Origin: CBDCKN01 sp965219035
GTDB taxonomy: Bacteria > Gemmatimonadota > Gemmatimonadetes > Longimicrobiales > Gaopeijiaceae
Reading direction: 5' to 3'
NCBI GenBank assembly: GCA_965219035.1
Contig: CBDCMR010000004.1
Location: 124,001 to 188,000, forward strand
Length of the DNA: 64,000 bases
The notes beneath the pieces were generated by a model. It had not been told where the DNA came from. It did not search any database and worked only from the letters and a program-made list of their open reading frames with translations. Positions 44,919 through 56,083 of the stretch are shown here, one piece after another. The number at the start of each line of letters is the position of its first letter. Position 1 is the first letter of the stretch. The position numbers and the translations under genes are program-made.

Positions 44919-45694
44919 TCGACGCCTGGATGGTTTCTGTGGCAGCCGGGGCCTTCGGGCTCACGATCGGATCGTTCTTGAACGTGTGCACCCTGCGCTG
45001 GCCGCAGGACGAGTCGGTGGTGTTCCCCGGCTCGCACTGCCCCTCGTGCGGCGCCGACATCCGCTGGTACGACAACGTGCCGGTCCTGAGTTACTTCTTC
45101 CTCAGGGGACGCTGTCGGGCCTGTAAGGAGCGGATCTCCCTCCAGTATCCGTTTGTGGAGCTCGCGACTGGCCTCGTGTGGGCCGGTGTTTTCACATATG
45201 GAGGACTCTCGGGGGAAGCGTTCCGGGGGGCGGTCTTCCTGACCATTCTCTTCGGGATCTCCCTGAGTGACGCCCGCTTCTACATCATCCCGGATCAGTT
45301 CTCACTGGGCGGCCTGGTTCTGGGGGGTATTCTCTCGTTCCTCCCGAGCGGGCTGACCCCGCTTCAGGCTCTGCTCGGAGCCGTGCTGGGCTTCGCCCTG
45401 CTGAGGGGCGTCGCGGTGGCCGGGAAGTGGATGTTCAAGAAGGACGCCATGGGGGGTGGGGACGTAAAGATGATGTCGATGGTCGGGGCTTTTCTGGGGA
45501 TGCCCGGGGTGCTCCTGACCATCTTTCTGGGTGCTCTCCTGGGCTCCGTGATCTTCGGACCCATCTCATTCAAGACCGGCAAGCTCGTGCCGTTCGGGAT
45601 CTTCCTGGCGGCAGGTGCCGCGGTGACCTACGGATGGGGAGAGGCCATCATCGGGTGGTACGTCACATCCATCCTCCATATGCCTGCGCCGTAA
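44915..45694 (+). CDS. pilD: Prepilin peptidase / N-methyltransferase
   Basis: 259 residues, TTG start. Processes the leaders of the pilins at 9.6-14.6 kb. FGLTIGSFLNVCTLRWP, the two zinc-binding pairs HCPSCG and CRACKE, then the aspartyl-protease sites SDARFYIIPD and MGGGDVKMMSMVGAFLG. Seven or eight membrane helices. Complete, with both the protease and the methyltransferase parts. It is about 30 kb away from the pilin cluster. Confidence 0.95.
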   Translation: MIDAWMVSVAAGAFGLTIGSFLNVCTLRWPQDESVVFPGSHCPSCGADIRWYDNVPVLSYFFLRGRCRACKERISLQYPFVELATGLVWAGVFTYGGLSGEAFRGAVFLTILFGISLSDARFYIIPDQFSLGGLVLGGILSFLPSGLTPLQALLGAVLGFALLRGVAVAGKWMFKKDAMGGGDVKMMSMVGAFLGMPGVLLTIFLGALLGSVIFGPISFKTGKLVPFGIFLAAGAAVTYGWGEAIIGWYVTSILHMPAP

Positions 45695-45707
45695 GGGCTC
45701 GCGCGGG

Positions 45708-46337
45708 CTAAGGGTCCGAGCAGTCCCGCTGATGGCCGCAAGCCAGGCAGACGATCTTGCAGTGACGCTCGAGCACGGGGCCTCCGCACAGCTCGCAACA
45801 GGGGGCGTCGGCCTCTCCCATCCCCTGGTCCAGGTAGGCTCTGGACAGCTCGATGTAGTGGCGCCCCCCTCGTGCGATCCAGGTGGCGGAGTCGTCGAGA
45901 GTCCGTTTGACGACTCCCGGGATTCCCGCCACCAGGCTGCGGTCGGGGATCTCGGTTCCCTCCAGGACGACAGCGTTGGCGCCGATCACGCACTCGATGC
46001 CGATGCGGGCCTTCTGGAGAATGACGGCATTCATGCCCACCACGGTCCGATCGCCGATCTCGCAACTCTCGAACTTGGCTCCGTGCCCCACGGTCACCTG
46101 TTCGCCGATGCGGGTGGGCGCCCAGCCGCCGACGTGGACCACGCAGTTGTCCTGCACGCTGGTGCCCGCCCCGACGATGATCCCGTTCTCGGGGTCGTCT
46201 CCACGAAGTACCGCGCCGAACCAGATGCTGGCCTCTTCGCCGACGGTCACGTCTCCCACGAGGACGGCGTTGGGGGCGATGAAAGCGGTATCGGCGATTC
46301 GAGGCCGCTTCCCGTTGAAGGGCAGGATGATGGCCAT
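45708..46337 (-). CDS. Gamma-carbonic-anhydrase-like hexapeptide protein with C-terminal zinc ribbon
   Basis: 209 residues. Left-handed beta-helix (residues 8-150) with repeats such as VLVGDVTVGEEASIWFGAVLRGD, DNCVVHVGG, VTVGHGAKFESCEIGD, MNAVILQKARIG. The gamma-CA His of VVHVGG and the VGHG His are kept, but the third zinc His (GH....HGC) is replaced in GHGAKFESC, so carbonic anhydrase activity is doubtful. The C-terminus adds a cysteine-rich segment (CCELCGG...HCKIVCLACGHQRDC) resembling a zinc ribbon, unusual for this family. Confidence 0.85.
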   Translation of the reverse strand: MAIILPFNGKRPRIADTAFIAPNAVLVGDVTVGEEASIWFGAVLRGDDPENGIIVGAGTSVQDNCVVHVGGWAPTRIGEQVTVGHGAKFESCEIGDRTVVGMNAVILQKARIGIECVIGANAVVLEGTEIPDRSLVAGIPGVVKRTLDDSATWIARGGRHYIELSRAYLDQGMGEADAPCCELCGGPVLERHCKIVCLACGHQRDCSDP

Positions 46338-46346
46338 CGAGACGGC

Positions 46347-46410
46347 TAGTGTTCCGTTTCGGATGCACCGTGCCCTCGACTGGCCGAGACACTTTGGTAA
46401 CGGGACACTA
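46347..46410. repeat. Inverted-repeat element (family B, copy 5)
   Basis: 64 bp: left TAGTGTTCCGTTTC, right GGTAACGGGACACTA, with the family core TGGCCGAGACACTT kept. Arms pair imperfectly. Its right end supplies the TAG stop of the CNNM/CBS gene on the minus strand (46410-46408), and its left end is 9 bp before the gamma-CA-like start. Confidence 0.7.
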
Positions 46411-47664
46411 CGCGCTCTCGTCTCTGCCCGTCGTCGAGAGCTTGGTCAGGCGGGCACGGATCACGTGCGTGTCCGAGGCTTCCAGGATCTCGATCCGGAC
46501 CCCGGCACAGTCGAGCGTCTCTTCGGCCTCAGGTACGTAGCCCAGCTCTTCGAGGATGAATCCGTTGAGGGAGCGATGCTCGAGCTGGGGGATGGCCACG
46601 GTGAACGCGTGGTTGATCTCCCGGACGTCCATGCCGCCCGGCGCTTCCACCTCGGTGCGGGACAGGCGGATCAGCGCCACCTCGTCCGCGTCGGTCTCGT
46701 CGACGATCTCGCCCACCAGCTCCTCAATGATGTCTTCCAGGGTCACCAGCCCATCGGTTCCACCGAACTCGTCGGCGACGATCCCCATGTGGATCCGACG
46801 CGCCTGGAACTGCCGGAGCAGCTGCGTCAGCGGCAGGGAGCCCGGCACGAAGAGCGGCTCCCGGGACAGCTGGGCAAGGATTATGGAGGTGCGGCCGGCC
46901 ACGTAGTTCTCGTAGGCCTCACGAACGTACAGGATGCCCGAGATGTCATCGGTCGTCTCCCGGTAGACCGGCACCCGGGAATATGGGACCGTCTCGAGCT
47001 CGCTCATGATCTCCTCAAGGGTAAGGGAGTCCCTCCAGGCGAAGATGTCGACCCTGGGAGTCATGACGTCCCACGCCGTCAACTCGTCCAAGCGGAAGGC
47101 TCTCTCCACGAGAAGGTGCTCTTCCACCCCCACCAGCCCTTCCTCCTGTCCCAGCTCCGTGATCTCACGGACGGCCCGCTCCTCCTGGGTCGACCCCTCG
47201 TCTCCGTTCCGTCGCACCAGGAAGCCGGTGAGGCGCCCGAAGGGGGCCGTGGCCGCTCCCACGGTCCTCTCGACGAACATGAGGAGGGGAGCGGCGCCGA
47301 GGGCCATGCGGAGGGGCCGGATGGTAACCAGGAGCCGAGGGATGCTCTGCCCCACGACCAAGACGGCTCCGCCTCCGATGACAAGTCCCAGCACACCACC
47401 GGTGATCCCCCCGAGCAGCGTGCCCAGAATGACGGAGACGCCCACGGCGGCGGCGTTGAGCATGGTGGTCGGGATGAGCAGGGAGGCCCGCACCGCTTCG
47501 GGCCGGGCTCTCAGATCGGCCAGGGCTTCTGCCCCCTGGAATCCTTCTTCCTCCAGCGTCCGTAGCCGCGAGGAGCCGACGGCGAAAGCGGCTGTCTCCG
47601 CTGCGACAAGGGCCGCAGAGAGCAGGATCGAGACGACCGCTGCGGCCAACAGCAGCCACATCAT
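46408..47664 (-). CDS. CNNM/CorC-type membrane protein with CBS domains
   Basis: 418 residues. DUF21/CNNM membrane domain (about 1-180), CBS pair (about 205-325: AWDVMTPRVDIFAW, VPYSRVPVYRETTDDISGILYV, GIVADEFGGTDGLVTLEDIIEELVGEI) and a CorC_HlyC C-terminal domain (INHAFTVAIP...DCAGVRIEILEASDTHVIRARL). Such proteins take part in magnesium or other cation export and in adaptation to ion stress. The last codon's stop comes from a mobile repeat. Confidence 0.92.
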   Translation of the reverse strand: MMWLLLAAAVVSILLSAALVAAETAAFAVGSSRLRTLEEEGFQGAEALADLRARPEAVRASLLIPTTMLNAAAVGVSVILGTLLGGITGGVLGLVIGGGAVLVVGQSIPRLLVTIRPLRMALGAAPLLMFVERTVGAATAPFGRLTGFLVRRNGDEGSTQEERAVREITELGQEEGLVGVEEHLLVERAFRLDELTAWDVMTPRVDIFAWRDSLTLEEIMSELETVPYSRVPVYRETTDDISGILYVREAYENYVAGRTSIILAQLSREPLFVPGSLPLTQLLRQFQARRIHMGIVADEFGGTDGLVTLEDIIEELVGEIVDETDADEVALIRLSRTEVEAPGGMDVREINHAFTVAIPQLEHRSLNGFILEELGYVPEAEETLDCAGVRIEILEASDTHVIRARLTKLSTTGRDESA

Positions 47665-47713
47665 GTGATACCCCGGGTAGTCGGCGGGCGATCGCCCGCC
47701 TCGCTACTTGGAC

Positions 47714-48733
47714 CTACGTCCATGCAACCGTTTCCTGCAGAAGCTCTGCAATCACGTCACGGGTCACCCGTCCATCGGCTTCGGCTTCGAAGTTGAGCAC
47801 GATGCGGTGTGCCAGGACGGCGGGCGCGACTGCGATAACATCCTCGTACGACGGAATGGGATCGCCCCGGCAGGCCGCGCGGGCCTTCGCGCCGAGGACA
47901 AGGTACTGGGAAGCCCGAGGGCCGGCGCCCCAGCTCACATATCGCTCCGATACCGCCGCCGTTTCTTTCAGGCCGGGTCGCGTAGAACGTGCGAGGTGCA
48001 CCGCAAACGAGACGAGTGAGGGAGACGCCGGGACCCTGCGCACCAGCTGTTGGAGCTTGATGAGCTCCTTCGAGGACACTACGGGTCGGATCTGAGGATC
48101 CTCCTCACCTGTCGTCCGCATGGCGATCTCCTCCTCTTCGTCCCTGGACGGATACCCGATGGGAAGCTCGAGCATGAAGCGGTCGAGCTGCGCCTCGGGC
48201 AGGGGGTAGGTGCCCTCCTGCTCGATGGGGTTCTGGGTAGCCAGCACGAAGAACGGTGCCTCCAGATCATACGTCTGCCCCGCGGCGGTCACCTCCCGCT
48301 CCTGCATAGCCTGGAGCAAAGCGGCCTGGGTCTTCGGCGGGGTCCTGTTGATCTCGTCTGCTAGAACCACGTTGGCGAAGATGGGCCCTCGGACGAAGCG
48401 AAACACCCTGCGTCCCGTAGAGCGATCTTCCTCGATGACCTCGGTTCCGGTGATGTCGGTGGGCATCAGGTCCGGGGTGAACTGAATGCGGCTGAAGTCC
48501 AGGTCCAGAGCCTCGGCCAGAGTCGAGATCAGCAGGGTCTTCGCCAGGCCCGGAACACCCACCAGGAGTACGTGCCCGTTGGCCAGAAGGGCGGTGAGCA
48601 AGCCCTCCACCACCTCATGTTGGCCGACGATCTGCTTTTCGATCTCGCGTCTGATCTCTTCGGCGACCCGAGCGACGCGCTCAAGGAGCTCCAGGTCCCG
48701 ATCTCGGACAACCGTTTTCGTCGTTGGCGTCAT
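47714..48733 (-). CDS. MoxR-family AAA+ ATPase
   Basis: 339 residues. Walker A GVPGLAKT, Walker B VVLADEINRTPPKTQAALLQAMQEREVT, sensor 1 FFVLATQNPIEQEGTYPLPEAQLDRFM. The lid domain has VSWGAGPRASQYLVLGAKARA. MoxR ATPases act as chaperones for metal insertion or protein-complex assembly, usually beside a DUF58/VWA gene; none is adjacent here. Divergent from the ATP synthase operon. Confidence 0.93.
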   Translation of the reverse strand: MTPTTKTVVRDRDLELLERVARVAEEIRREIEKQIVGQHEVVEGLLTALLANGHVLLVGVPGLAKTLLISTLAEALDLDFSRIQFTPDLMPTDITGTEVIEEDRSTGRRVFRFVRGPIFANVVLADEINRTPPKTQAALLQAMQEREVTAAGQTYDLEAPFFVLATQNPIEQEGTYPLPEAQLDRFMLELPIGYPSRDEEEEIAMRTTGEEDPQIRPVVSSKELIKLQQLVRRVPASPSLVSFAVHLARSTRPGLKETAAVSERYVSWGAGPRASQYLVLGAKARAACRGDPIPSYEDVIAVAPAVLAHRIVLNFEAEADGRVTRDVIAELLQETVAWT

Positions 48734-49047
48734 CAGATCGCTTCCGCGCCCTTCTGAAAGGTTTGGCCGCGCGGCGGGCGTGGCATGGTGTGACGGCTAC
48801 GCAGCGTACCCGCCACCTGCCGCCAGAGGTCCCGTGTTCGTATCTCTTGCGAGGAGCGTTCGACGACGACGTCGGGCCGATTCGAGCCTGCCTAATCACA
48901 TCGCGAAGTTGACTTCGGTGCGGTCCCCCGTCAAGCGTCGTGGATCCCCCGGAATCCCCTTTGAACAGGGAGAAAATGGCGCTTGCGAAATTTTTCACAA
49001 GCTTCTAAATTTGGCTGGTTTTGGGCTACCGACGGGAGTTCCAGCCG
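48734..49047. other. 314-bp divergent promoter region between moxR and the ATP synthase operon
   Basis: No gene is seen. The right part (48960-49015) is clearly AT-richer and holds the promoter listed at 48983-49011. The middle contains TTGACT at about 48909 without a matching -10 box. Confidence 0.6.
48983..49011 (+). promoter_or_regulatory. Probable sigma-70-type promoter of the ATP synthase operon
   Basis: TTGCGA (48983-48988) and TAAATT (49006-49011) are 17 bp apart in an AT-rich stretch, 37 bp before the first ATG. Confidence 0.6.
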
Positions 49048-49317
49048 ATGCCAGGGTCAGGAGATCCGAGCGCAGATCGAGGGAGGGAGGTGGTCCGCGC
49101 ATCCTCCCAGTTCCTGGGGCTCGGGATGGCCTTGGCCGCGTCGGTAGCGCTCTTCGGATGGGTCGGATCCGAGATCGGACAAAGAGTCGGGTCCGAGGCG
49201 TTGTTCACGCTCCTCGGCATGTTCTTGGGGGGCGCGACCGCTTTCTACAGTCTCTACGTGCAATCGGTGGTACGTCCACGACAGGAGCACGACCGCGAGG
49301 AGAGCGAGAAGGATTGA
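49048..49317 (+). CDS. AtpZ/AtpI-like ATP synthase assembly protein
   Basis: 89 residues from ATG 49048 (an in-frame TTG at 49021 would fall close to the predicted transcription start). Two membrane helices: FLGLGMALAASVALFGWVGSEIG and LFTLLGMFLGGATAFYSLY. The length and GWVGSEIGQRVGSE...LLGMFLGGATAFYSLY pattern match the AtpZ/ATPase_gene1 family that precedes atpB in many operons. The charged tail ends KD with a stop that overlaps the next TTG start. Confidence 0.78.
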   Translation: MPGSGDPSADRGREVVRASSQFLGLGMALAASVALFGWVGSEIGQRVGSEALFTLLGMFLGGATAFYSLYVQSVVRPRQEHDREESEKD

Positions 49318-49691
49318 GTGCCCTTAGCCGTTACGCCTTGACCGCGCTTCTGATAGTGGGCTTGGGAGCCGTGGCACTCTGGGTGTTTCTGGATGATGCG
49401 GGAAGAAGAGGGATTCTCCTGGCGACGCTGATTGCTTACCCTGTCCAAGTCATCGCGTTCGGGTTACTCCTACGCGCCCGAGGGGAGCCGACACACTTCA
49501 TGGCGTGGTGGGGGGCCGGGATTGCGCTCCGGGTGGCGGTGGTCGTGGCGGTGGGGTTGGCGTCCTCGAGGCTCGAGTCGGTGGAGCCGGCAGCGCTTCT
49601 GCTGTCGCTGGTGGGGTTCTTCTTCGTCTTGTTGTTGATGGAACCGGCCTTTCTCAAGGTCGACAGTGAGGACGCACGGACGACGACATGA
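49314..49691 (+). CDS. AtpI-like membrane protein of the ATP synthase operon
   Basis: 125 residues from TTG 49314, overlapping the previous stop (ATTGA) behind gaggagagcgag. Four membrane helices (about 8-28, 32-52, 63-83, 92-112) and little else, as in AtpI, which helps c-ring assembly. Sequence identity to known AtpI is not obvious; the call rests on topology and position. Overlaps atpB by 4 nt. Confidence 0.65.
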   Translation: MSALSRYALTALLIVGLGAVALWVFLDDAGRRGILLATLIAYPVQVIAFGLLLRARGEPTHFMAWWGAGIALRVAVVVAVGLASSRLESVEPAALLLSLVGFFFVLLLMEPAFLKVDSEDARTTT

Positions 49692-50593
49692 GTCTATTCG
49701 GAGCTCTGCAGGCCGGGGAAGCGGCTGAAGAGGCAGGCCATGGTGCCGAGGCCGGTCTTTCCATGGAGGGGCTGCCCGACTTCATCTCGCACCACATCGG
49801 CGACGCCAAGGACATCGAGTTCGCCGGTGGGCACTGGAGTCTGGAGTCACTGAGCATGGATCCCATCCAGCTGGGATCCGTCGCTATCGATCTGTCGCCG
49901 ACCCGTCAACTCGTGGTGATGCTGCTCGTTGCGGTTCTGCTTACCCTGATCTTCATCCCCGTGGCCAGGGCCATCCGGTCGAAGGGCGTGGAAAAGGCGC
50001 CCAGCGGATTCGCCAACGCCATGGAGGCCATGATCATCTACTTCCGGGACGACGTGGTGCGGGCGAACATCGGGCATGGTGCCGATGCCTATACCTCGTA
50101 CATCCTCACGCTGTTCTTCTTCATTCTGGGCATGAACCTGATCGGGCTCACGCCCCTGGGGATCACCCCCACGGCGAACCTGTCCGTGACGGCCGCGCTG
50201 GCCGTCATCAGCTTCATCGTAATCGAGGTTTCGGGATTCAGGGTCCTCGGGCCCGTCGGGTACGCCAAGACGATCTTCTTTCTGCCCGCGGGCGTTCCAA
50301 CACTCATGAAGCCGGCGATGCTGGTCATCCTGACGGTGGTTGAGTTCCTGGGTAAGCTGGCCAAGCCGTTCGCGCTGGCGGTGCGTCTCCTCGCCAACAT
50401 GACGGCGGGTCACACGCTGATCCTTGCCATCATGGGCATGATCTTCGTGTCCCAGAGCTACCTCGTGGGCGTCGCTTCGGTCACCATGGCCAGCATTCTC
50501 ATGATTCTCGAGTTGTTCATCGCCTTCTTGCAGGCCTACATCTTCGTGATGCTTACCTCCGTCTTCATCGGGCTCATACGTCACGCTCATTAG
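49688..50593 (+). CDS. atpB: ATP synthase subunit a
   Basis: 301 residues. Forms the proton half-channels. An amphipathic N-terminus (AGEAAEEAGHGAEAG) precedes the membrane part. The essential Arg is in FALAVRLLANMTAGHTLI. GMNLIGLTPLG and VMLTSVFIGLI are conserved. Five or six membrane helices. Confidence 0.95.
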   Translation: MSLFGALQAGEAAEEAGHGAEAGLSMEGLPDFISHHIGDAKDIEFAGGHWSLESLSMDPIQLGSVAIDLSPTRQLVVMLLVAVLLTLIFIPVARAIRSKGVEKAPSGFANAMEAMIIYFRDDVVRANIGHGADAYTSYILTLFFFILGMNLIGLTPLGITPTANLSVTAALAVISFIVIEVSGFRVLGPVGYAKTIFFLPAGVPTLMKPAMLVILTVVEFLGKLAKPFALAVRLLANMTAGHTLILAIMGMIFVSQSYLVGVASVTMASILMILELFIAFLQAYIFVMLTSVFIGLIRHAH

Positions 50594-50620
50594 TCACCGT
50601 CACACAACAAAGGACACACG

Positions 50621-50899
50621 ATGCTGCACGCACTCGTTACCGTCGTTCAGGAGGCTGCCGCGAATGGAGAAGCAGCCGGAAGCTCCATTGGTCTCATTGG
50701 CGCGGGTCTCGCGATCGGGGGCGCCGTGCTCGGTGCGGGACTCGGAATCGGTCCCATCGGATCAGCTGCGGCCCAAGGGATCGCACGCCAACCGGAAGCC
50801 AAGGGTGATATTCAGGCGGCGGCGATCATCTTCGCGGCGCTCATCGAGGGTGTGGCGCTCTTCGGTATCGGCCTCGCGTTTCTGATGATAACTCGATGA
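50621..50899 (+). CDS. atpE: ATP synthase subunit c
   Basis: 92 residues. Two membrane helices joined by the ARQPE loop: GAGLAIGGAVLGAGLGIGPIGSAAAQGIARQPEAK. The ion-binding Glu is in FAALIEGVALFG. The residue after Glu is Gly, not the Ser/Thr of sodium-type rings, so protons are the likely coupling ion. Starts after a ggacacacg leader; its stop overlaps a short leader-like ORF. Confidence 0.95.
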   Translation: MLHALVTVVQEAAANGEAAGSSIGLIGAGLAIGGAVLGAGLGIGPIGSAAAQGIARQPEAKGDIQAAAIIFAALIEGVALFGIGLAFLMITR

Positions 50900-50994
50900 C
50901 AGTTAGACGCATGCTCGCGGTCCTCGGGTCGTACGCGCTGATTCTTCCCGTGCCCGCGATGGCGCAAGAGGGTGGGGCGGCATGTTCGACCTAA
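50896..50994 (+). CDS. Short signal-peptide-like ORF before atpF
   Basis: 32 codons, ATG 50896 overlapping the atpE stop (ATGA). Encodes MTVRRMLAVLGSYALILPVPAMAQEGG and a few further residues (given here in parts: MTVRRMLAVLGSYALILPVP, then AMAQEGGAACST): basic start, hydrophobic core, AMA-Q cleavage-like site. It overlaps the atpF start in another frame. It may be a translational coupler or an N-terminal leader of subunit b separated by a 1-nt shift near the GGGG run at 50974. Confidence 0.5.
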   Translation: MTVRRMLAVLGSYALILPVPAMAQEGGAACST

Positions 50995-51485
50995 ACCTCG
51001 GACTCACCGTTTGGACGAGCTTCGTGTTCCTCGCGCTGCTCGGCATCCTGTGGAGTTACGCCTGGAGGCCGCTCCTCGCCGCCGTCGAGGCGCGGGAGAG
51101 CGGCATTCAGGACACGTTGGACCAGGCCGCCAGCGAGAGGGAGGAGGCTGGCAAGCTCCTGGCGGAGCACAAGCAGCAGATGGCCGACGCACGTCGCCAG
51201 GCCCAGCAGCTGATTGCCGAAGCCAAGGAGGCGGGTGAAAAGGTCCGTCAGGATATCGAAGAGAAGGCCAGGGTGGAGGGCCAGGCCTTGATCGAGCGCG
51301 CCCGCGAGTCCATCGAGCGTGAGAAGGATGCGGCCCTCGATGCGCTACGGAGAGAGTCCGTAGACCTGGCTCTGGCCGCCGCGGCCAAGCTCATGCACGA
51401 GAGCCTCGATGAAGCCAAGAACCGGGAGCTGGTCATGGGCTACATCGATGATCTCAGCGAGCAGGGTGAGGGGGCCCAAGCGTGA
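50982..51485 (+). CDS. atpF: ATP synthase subunit b
   Basis: 167 residues. One N-terminal membrane helix (LGLTVWTSFVFLALLGILWSYAW) then a long charged coiled coil (AASEREEAGKLLAEHKQQMADARRQAQQLIAEAK in part) forming the peripheral stalk. Overlaps atpH by 4 nt. See the short ORF just upstream for a possible missing leader. Confidence 0.92.
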   Translation: MFDLNLGLTVWTSFVFLALLGILWSYAWRPLLAAVEARESGIQDTLDQAASEREEAGKLLAEHKQQMADARRQAQQLIAEAKEAGEKVRQDIEEKARVEGQALIERARESIEREKDAALDALRRESVDLALAAAAKLMHESLDEAKNRELVMGYIDDLSEQGEGAQA

Positions 51486-52045
51486 GAGACGAAACGGTCG
51501 CGCGAAACTACGCCGAGACCCTTCTCGAGGTAGCGGAGCGGCACGAAGGGCTGGAGGCATTCGGGGACGGCATCGAAGTCGTCGCGCGCCTCGTCGACGA
51601 GAACCCCAGCTTCCGGATCTTCCTGGAGACCCCGCGGATCGCGGCGAGTCAGAAGAAAGAAGTCATCCGGAGCGTCTTCGCCGACGCTCTTCCGGCCACT
51701 CTGATCAACTTCCTGCTCGTCACCATCGACAAGAGGAGACAGCGTCTTCTGGGGGAGATCGTGAAGGAGTACGACACCCTTGTGGACCAGCGTCTGGACC
51801 GCGTGCGGGTAGAGGTCACGCTGGCTCGCAGCATGGACGAAGCATCCATGGCCGAGCTTCAGGAGCGGCTGACGGCCCTCATCGGCCGTCAGGCCATCCC
51901 CCAGGTAAGGGTGAAGCCCGGCATTTTGGGCGGCATCGTCGTCCGGGCGGGCGACACGATTTACGACGGATCCCTGCGAAACAGGCTGGATGGAATGCGT
52001 CGGAGGTTGTTGACGACCGACCTCCCTACAGCGGGGAAGGCATGA
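51482..52045 (+). CDS. atpH: ATP synthase subunit delta
   Basis: 187 residues, GTG start. RNYAETLLEVAERHEGLEAF is the typical N-terminal helix; FRIFLETPRI, INFLLVTIDKRRQRLLGEIVKEY, and the C-terminal KPGILGGIVVRAGDTIYDGSLRNRLDGMR complete it. Links F1 to the b stalk. Confidence 0.94.
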   Translation: MRDETVARNYAETLLEVAERHEGLEAFGDGIEVVARLVDENPSFRIFLETPRIAASQKKEVIRSVFADALPATLINFLLVTIDKRRQRLLGEIVKEYDTLVDQRLDRVRVEVTLARSMDEASMAELQERLTALIGRQAIPQVRVKPGILGGIVVRAGDTIYDGSLRNRLDGMRRRLLTTDLPTAGKA

Positions 52046-52100
52046 CGGGGAATCGGGCCGGCCCGAGCCGGCTTTCGTGATGGAATCACAGGACTAGGAA

Positions 52101-53693
<1,593 letters not shown>

Positions 53694-53720
53694 GTCGGCA
53701 CAGCGGAGGCGAGAGAGAGA

Positions 53721-53751
53721 TAGTGTCGCGAACTTCTGGGGCCGGACACTA
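53721..53751. repeat. Minimal inverted-repeat element inside the atp operon (copy 6)
   Basis: 31 bp: TAGTGTCGCGAACTTCTGGG, then GCCGGACACTA. Ends pair as TAGTGTC/GACACTA. The middle GCGAACTTCTGGG is the reverse complement of the family's CCCAGAAGTTCGC. Lies 27 bp after atpA and 4 bp before atpG. Confidence 0.65.
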
Positions 53752-53755
53752 GCCG

Positions 53756-54619
53756 ATGGCGGGTGCGCGAGACGTCAAGCGACGGATCAAGTCGGTGGAG
53801 AACACCCGGCAGATCACCCGAACGATGGAGCTGGTGGCCACGTCCAAGCTGAAGAAAGCCACGGACCGGGTCCGGGCGGCGCGGCCGTACGCGGACTCGT
53901 TGGCCCAGATCGTCAGCAGCCTGTACGCACCGGAGCTCTCCGAGCGGTTCCCGCTCCTCCGGAGCCCCGAGCGCGTCCGACGGGCAGCGGTGCTTCTGCT
54001 GACCGCGAACCGTGGGCTGGCGGGTGGCTTCAACGCCAACCTGATCAAAGAGGCACGACTCCTCCTGGAGCGGCTCGAGAACGAAGGCATCGAGACCGAC
54101 GTCCACATCGTGGGCAAGAAGGGGATCGCCTACTTCCGCTTCCGTGGACGTGAGATCGCGTCGAGCAACATCGACATCGGCGACAGCCCGTCCATGGACG
54201 ATGCCGAATCGGTCATCGCTGGACTGAGGGAGGACTTTGCGGCGGGTCGCGTCGATGCGGTCCACGTGGTGAGCTCCGAGTTCAGGTCGGCACTGTCGAC
54301 GCCGCCCCGGGTGGTGGAGCTGCTGCCGATTCGACCTGCCGGCGGCGGATCGGCTTCGCTGGACAATTACATCCTCAGTCCCAAGGCGGAGATACTCCTC
54401 GAGCGATTGCTCCCAGCCTACCTCCGCAATGCCACCTACCAGGCGTTGGTGGAGAACGCCGCCGCCGAGCAGGGTGCCCGGCGAACCGCCATGAAGAGCG
54501 CGACGGACAATGCGGGGGATGTGCTCGAGTACCTGACACGCACATACAACCGGGCCCGTCAGGGCCAAATCACTCAGGAGATCGCCGAGATCGTAGGTGG
54601 TGCGGCCGCTCTCGAATAG
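53756..54619 (+). CDS. atpG: ATP synthase subunit gamma
   Basis: 287 residues. Rotor shaft. MAGARDVKRRIKSVENTRQITRTMELVATSKL at the start and MKSATDNAGDVLEYLTRTYNRARQGQITQEI...EIVGGAAAL at the end are the conserved terminal helices (quoted only in part). The middle domain is normal in size. Confidence 0.96.
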   Translation: MAGARDVKRRIKSVENTRQITRTMELVATSKLKKATDRVRAARPYADSLAQIVSSLYAPELSERFPLLRSPERVRRAAVLLLTANRGLAGGFNANLIKEARLLLERLENEGIETDVHIVGKKGIAYFRFRGREIASSNIDIGDSPSMDDAESVIAGLREDFAAGRVDAVHVVSSEFRSALSTPPRVVELLPIRPAGGGSASLDNYILSPKAEILLERLLPAYLRNATYQALVENAAAEQGARRTAMKSATDNAGDVLEYLTRTYNRARQGQITQEIAEIVGGAAALE

Positions 54620-54655
54620 GGGCGCTTGTGCCACGCCGACAGGGGATTAGCAGCT

Positions 54656-56082
<1,427 letters not shown>

Positions 56083-56083
<1 letters not shown>

